A stretch of 63,441 nt of DNA from Nostoc sp. LEGE 06077. Its GTDB lineage: Bacteria; Cyanobacteriota; Cyanobacteriia; Cyanobacteriales; Nostocaceae. The stretch spans positions 1 through 63,441 of the forward strand of contig NZ_JADEWI010000041.1 of the NCBI RefSeq assembly GCF_015207705.1, read 5' to 3'. This document shows, in pieces, positions 60,848-63,441 of the stretch. Position 1 is the first letter of the stretch. Each line of letters opens with the position of its first letter. The notes below the pieces were generated by a model that was not told where the DNA came from, did not search any database, and saw nothing but the letters and a program-made list of their open reading frames with translations. Made by a program: the position numbers and the translations under genes.

Positions 60848-61390
60848 ATGCAGAAAGAAGACAGTCTTAACTACGAAAAAGAAATTATTTGGCTCTTTGA
60901 CCCTAATGATTATCCTTGGGTGCGAGAAGGATTCACAGATTTTTCTACAAGACAAGGAATTTCTCAATCCCGGAAAAGAGAGATTGACGAGGTACATAAA
61001 CTTATTGGCTATGCAGACCTAGAAGATAATACGCCTCCTAGTTCAAGGAATGGAGATCCAGAGTATTTTTATCGAAGATACTTTACGATTGGTTACAGGG
61101 ATTATGAAGCATATACAAATAATAATTGCCCTACAGAAGCCGTAGATCCATTAACGGTAGAACCAAAAATTAAAGGCTCATCACCTAAAAGAAAAGCTCA
61201 GATTGCTGTAAGAGTTCCACTATTTATTTTACGGAAGCTCAATACTCATATCCAAAAAACAGGTATGTCTCAAACGGATGTTGTAGTTAGTGCTTTAGCT
61301 AAATACCTTGATTCAACTTCCGATATACCACTAATTCAAAGGATAGTTGCTCTTGAGGAAAGAGTAGCAATCTTAGAAGCTAAAGGTTGA
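60848..61390 (+). CDS. hypothetical protein with RHH-like C-terminus
   Basis: The 180-residue protein has an N-terminal half (WLFDPNDYPWVREGFTDFSTRQGIS) of unknown type and a C-terminal part (KAQIAVRVPLFILRKLNTHIQKTGMSQTDVVVSALAKYLD) that reads as a ribbon-helix-helix, then a coiled coil (IQRIVALEERVAILEAK). It could bind the inverted repeat upstream. It converges on the second FtsK-like gene. Confidence 0.65.
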   Translation: MQKEDSLNYEKEIIWLFDPNDYPWVREGFTDFSTRQGISQSRKREIDEVHKLIGYADLEDNTPPSSRNGDPEYFYRRYFTIGYRDYEAYTNNNCPTEAVDPLTVEPKIKGSSPKRKAQIAVRVPLFILRKLNTHIQKTGMSQTDVVVSALAKYLDSTSDIPLIQRIVALEERVAILEAKG

Positions 61391-61399
61391 TTTATTATT

Positions 61400-61558
61400 G
61401 GTGCTTCTGCCATAACTGTCTGTGCTGCCGTAGCTATGCCGTAGACTACGACCTATACAGGGTAGGGATTGCCGTGATTGTGCCGTATGCCGTAAACACC
61501 CAGAAAAGCCCCTTTTGCATCCCTCCTGCTTGCTCTCTACGGCATCACGGCAATACGT
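61400..61558. repeat. TGCCGT half-site cluster, copy 2
   Basis: Five direct TGCCGT words and two ACGGCA words, in the same order as at 24370-24546. Confidence 0.55.
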
Positions 61559-63382
61559 TCACCAATCAGGCAGGGAGTAGCTATCATTGCCGACAGAATT
61601 TATTTTATCCCTCTCAACTAATTCAGATAATCCATCCATTAATTCTTGGTCTGAATAACCAGATAACCTATCAGCCTTCTTCAAATCGCGTAATGTCTTA
61701 AGCGTTTTATTCTTGACATTCTGGAAGTATTCATAAATCTTTCTCGCTACCTCTGATAATGGTTTCGTGTGAGGAGAGTGAGCAGCAGTTAAATTAAATT
61801 CAAGCTCATATACTCTATCAAGATATTCCTGCTCCGAAGCAATTGAATTGGCTTTATTAGATAGATTTGGCATTAATGCAACTACAAAACCACCAACGGA
61901 AGCAATCATCACTGGGCGTAAATTTTGATAAGAAACTGTTTTAACTTCTAGATATTTAGATTTAATTTGCTCCCGTTCTTGCTTACCTGGAATAATGTCA
62001 CCTCTATTTAAAATTAGTTCCAGTACTCCATAAGATTCTTGTTCCCTGCCGTTCTTAATGTACTTGTTACCTAACAGCAATAAATTGAGACACATCCTTG
62101 TTTGTGCATCCATCTTTTCGATGCCCAATGCTGCCAGATTAAAAGACTGTAAGGAAGCAATAAATTTAGTATTAAACTCTCGACCAATCAGCAGAACATC
62201 AAGTAATTTACTGCCATAATTCCAATCAGAGTAAAGCTTGCTTAATTGGTCAGCAATTACTAACCAATCATCCAAAATTAGAATTAATGGCGGTAACGAT
62301 TCGCGCTTTGATTCTGGTAGCTGTTTTCTTAGTTTGTAGGTCAGGTAAAAGTTATCAATTACGTCTTTGGCTAAGTCTGGGTTTTCCTGATCAAAAACAA
62401 TTACCCTTTCTTTCTCCCGTAAACCGCAGAAACTATCATTCTTAGCACTAATCACCCAGATATCCGCACTTGGGCAATCTGCAAGGATTTTCTCAATCAA
62501 ATAATTGAGGGTGACTGATTTACCGCTTCCTGGTGCAGCGACTAAAGCAGTGGAACTATCGGCTTTGGCTAGGGCTTGCAAAGTATTGAGGGCAAGAGCT
62601 TCTGATGGGTGAAGGCTTCCACCGCTATTGTGTTGTAACGTCGGCTGTTCACTGCCAGTCACTTTATCGTCACCCCTGGCAACATCCTGCATCGACTGTC
62701 CCGGTAATGCTCCGGCTGGCTGTCCCGTTGCCTGCTGTAGTTGCGCCCGTGCTTCTGCCTCAGCCTTTAACCTTACCTGCTGCTGAAAGATGGCTAATTC
62801 TTCGGGTGTCATTTTTGACAATTGTGCTGCTCTAGCCCGTCGATTCTCTGACCATTGATGGAATTCGTAATCTAGCTGTGCAGTGTAACTTTCCTTGTAA
62901 AGTCTTAGACCTTCCCTAAGCTTGGCGATTAGCCAATTAGTGCGTGTTTCTTCCCTAACTTCTGGTATTAGTTGCACTAATCGCCATTCCCTAGCTTTGG
63001 ATAACCCATAAGCTCCACCAACGAATAGCACTGAAGCTAATCCCCAAATCGGCTTATGAGGGTTGCTTGGTGGAATAATTCTTAATCTGGTAGCTTTGGT
63101 AGGCAGGAAAGCATCACGTTGAAACTCCGGGTTAGCTGGGGCGTATACTTCGGCATTAAACTCGCTTTCAGGCATAATGTACCGTTTATCCGGTGTGCAG
63201 TACCGCAAACGGTTAACTGGATTTTTTAGCGTTTCGGGTATGAAACAATACTCAACCAAACTAATTTGAGTGCCAGTAAATGACTTTGCCCCACAAATTA
63301 ACCCGATAGCCGCCAGCACCCCGACAGTAATATTGTTGGCTGTTCCCGAACGCAAGTAGTCTTCAAATTGCTTACGTTTCAT
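61559..63382 (-). CDS. FtsK/VirD4-like membrane ATPase, copy 2
   Basis: 607 residues. Same layout as the gene at 24547: two membrane segments, Gln/Ala-rich linker, Walker A ALVAAPGSGKSVTLN, Walker B LILILDDWLVIAD, winged-helix-like end. Differences are scattered (for example NPHKPIWGLASV instead of NPDKSWWGLISV near 100), so the duplication is not new. The start overlaps the stop of the upstream gene. Confidence 0.8.
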   Translation of the reverse strand: MKRKQFEDYLRSGTANNITVGVLAAIGLICGAKSFTGTQISLVEYCFIPETLKNPVNRLRYCTPDKRYIMPESEFNAEVYAPANPEFQRDAFLPTKATRLRIIPPSNPHKPIWGLASVLFVGGAYGLSKAREWRLVQLIPEVREETRTNWLIAKLREGLRLYKESYTAQLDYEFHQWSENRRARAAQLSKMTPEELAIFQQQVRLKAEAEARAQLQQATGQPAGALPGQSMQDVARGDDKVTGSEQPTLQHNSGGSLHPSEALALNTLQALAKADSSTALVAAPGSGKSVTLNYLIEKILADCPSADIWVISAKNDSFCGLREKERVIVFDQENPDLAKDVIDNFYLTYKLRKQLPESKRESLPPLILILDDWLVIADQLSKLYSDWNYGSKLLDVLLIGREFNTKFIASLQSFNLAALGIEKMDAQTRMCLNLLLLGNKYIKNGREQESYGVLELILNRGDIIPGKQEREQIKSKYLEVKTVSYQNLRPVMIASVGGFVVALMPNLSNKANSIASEQEYLDRVYELEFNLTAAHSPHTKPLSEVARKIYEYFQNVKNKTLKTLRDLKKADRLSGYSDQELMDGLSELVERDKINSVGNDSYSLPDW

Positions 63383-63441
63383 TGGTTTTTCCCCCTGACG
63401 ATTGCTGCCAACACCAACAACCCAAAACCAGCTAACCCAAT
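63379..63441 (-). CDS. C-terminal end of the second membrane partner protein (partial)
   Basis: The 20 residues IGLAGFGLLVLAAIVRGKNQ match the end of the 191-aa protein at 26367. The rest lies beyond the right edge. This shows that at least two genes of the operon were duplicated. Confidence 0.8.
   Translation of the reverse strand: MGLAGFGLLVLAAIVRGKNQ

Overview
The window looks like accessory, plasmid-type DNA from a filamentous heterocyst-forming cyanobacterium (Nostoc/Anabaena group). The signs are HIP1 octamers (GCGATCGC) throughout, a NucA-type nuclease beside a NuiA-type inhibitor gene, a cyanobacterial plasmid replication protein (CyRepA1 type), MobC plus a relaxase, two partition systems, several tyrosine recombinases and many cyanobacteria-specific protein families. 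A large tRNA cluster is also known from a plasmid of Anabaena sp. PCC 7120. Whether this is a free plasmid or an integrated one cannot be decided from the window.

Layout. 1-3.6 kb: an ArfB-like gene with an early stop, then 25 recognisable tRNA genes plus one degenerate tRNA-Ile, all on the minus strand behind a near-consensus promoter, and a frameshifted HNH endonuclease gene. 3.6-9 kb: a possible structured RNA, an integrase operon, nucA with a broken nuiA, and a DUF5674 gene pair. 9-21.3 kb: a chromosome-like cargo block (RecD2-like helicase, DUF2252, glutathione S-transferase, DUF4174, a disrupted short-chain dehydrogenase, a phosphatase, a phosphoesterase, an SMP-30-like protein) with transposase and integrase debris. 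21.3-30 kb: an RNA polymerase alpha-CTD-like gene, an integrase, and a minus-strand operon of small proteins ending in an FtsK/VirD4-like membrane ATPase, with a small RHH regulator divergent to it. 30.7-38 kb: replication protein, methyltransferase, a palindrome array, mobC and relaxase. 38-46 kb: HTH-NACHT NTPase, parA-parB and a large SF1 helicase. 46-57 kb: a second parA/RHH partition system with five scattered copies of a palindromic site, a split HipA-like kinase with a HIRAN partner, a lipoprotein and another integrase. 57-63.4 kb: pentapeptide-repeat protein with a decayed duplicate, a DUF433/DUF5615 toxin-antitoxin pair, a probable DNA-binding protein, and a second copy of the FtsK-like locus running off the right edge.

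Main points of interest: (i) four tRNAs with leucine anticodons on short-variable-loop (class I) bodies; (ii) short 21-25 bp repeat insertions that interrupt a tRNA-Arg and a dehydrogenase gene; (iii) ten compensating mini-palindromes spaced about 30 or 50 bp upstream of mobC; (iv) perfect 20-bp palindromes inside parB; (v) a dispersed TTTGAGTAAA-type site family probably bound by the ParA/RHH system; (vi) a split HipA/HIRAN operon; (vii) a duplicated FtsK-like operon of unknown function. Several genes carry single-base frameshifts. Some lie in homopolymers, so sequencing error and real decay are both possible.
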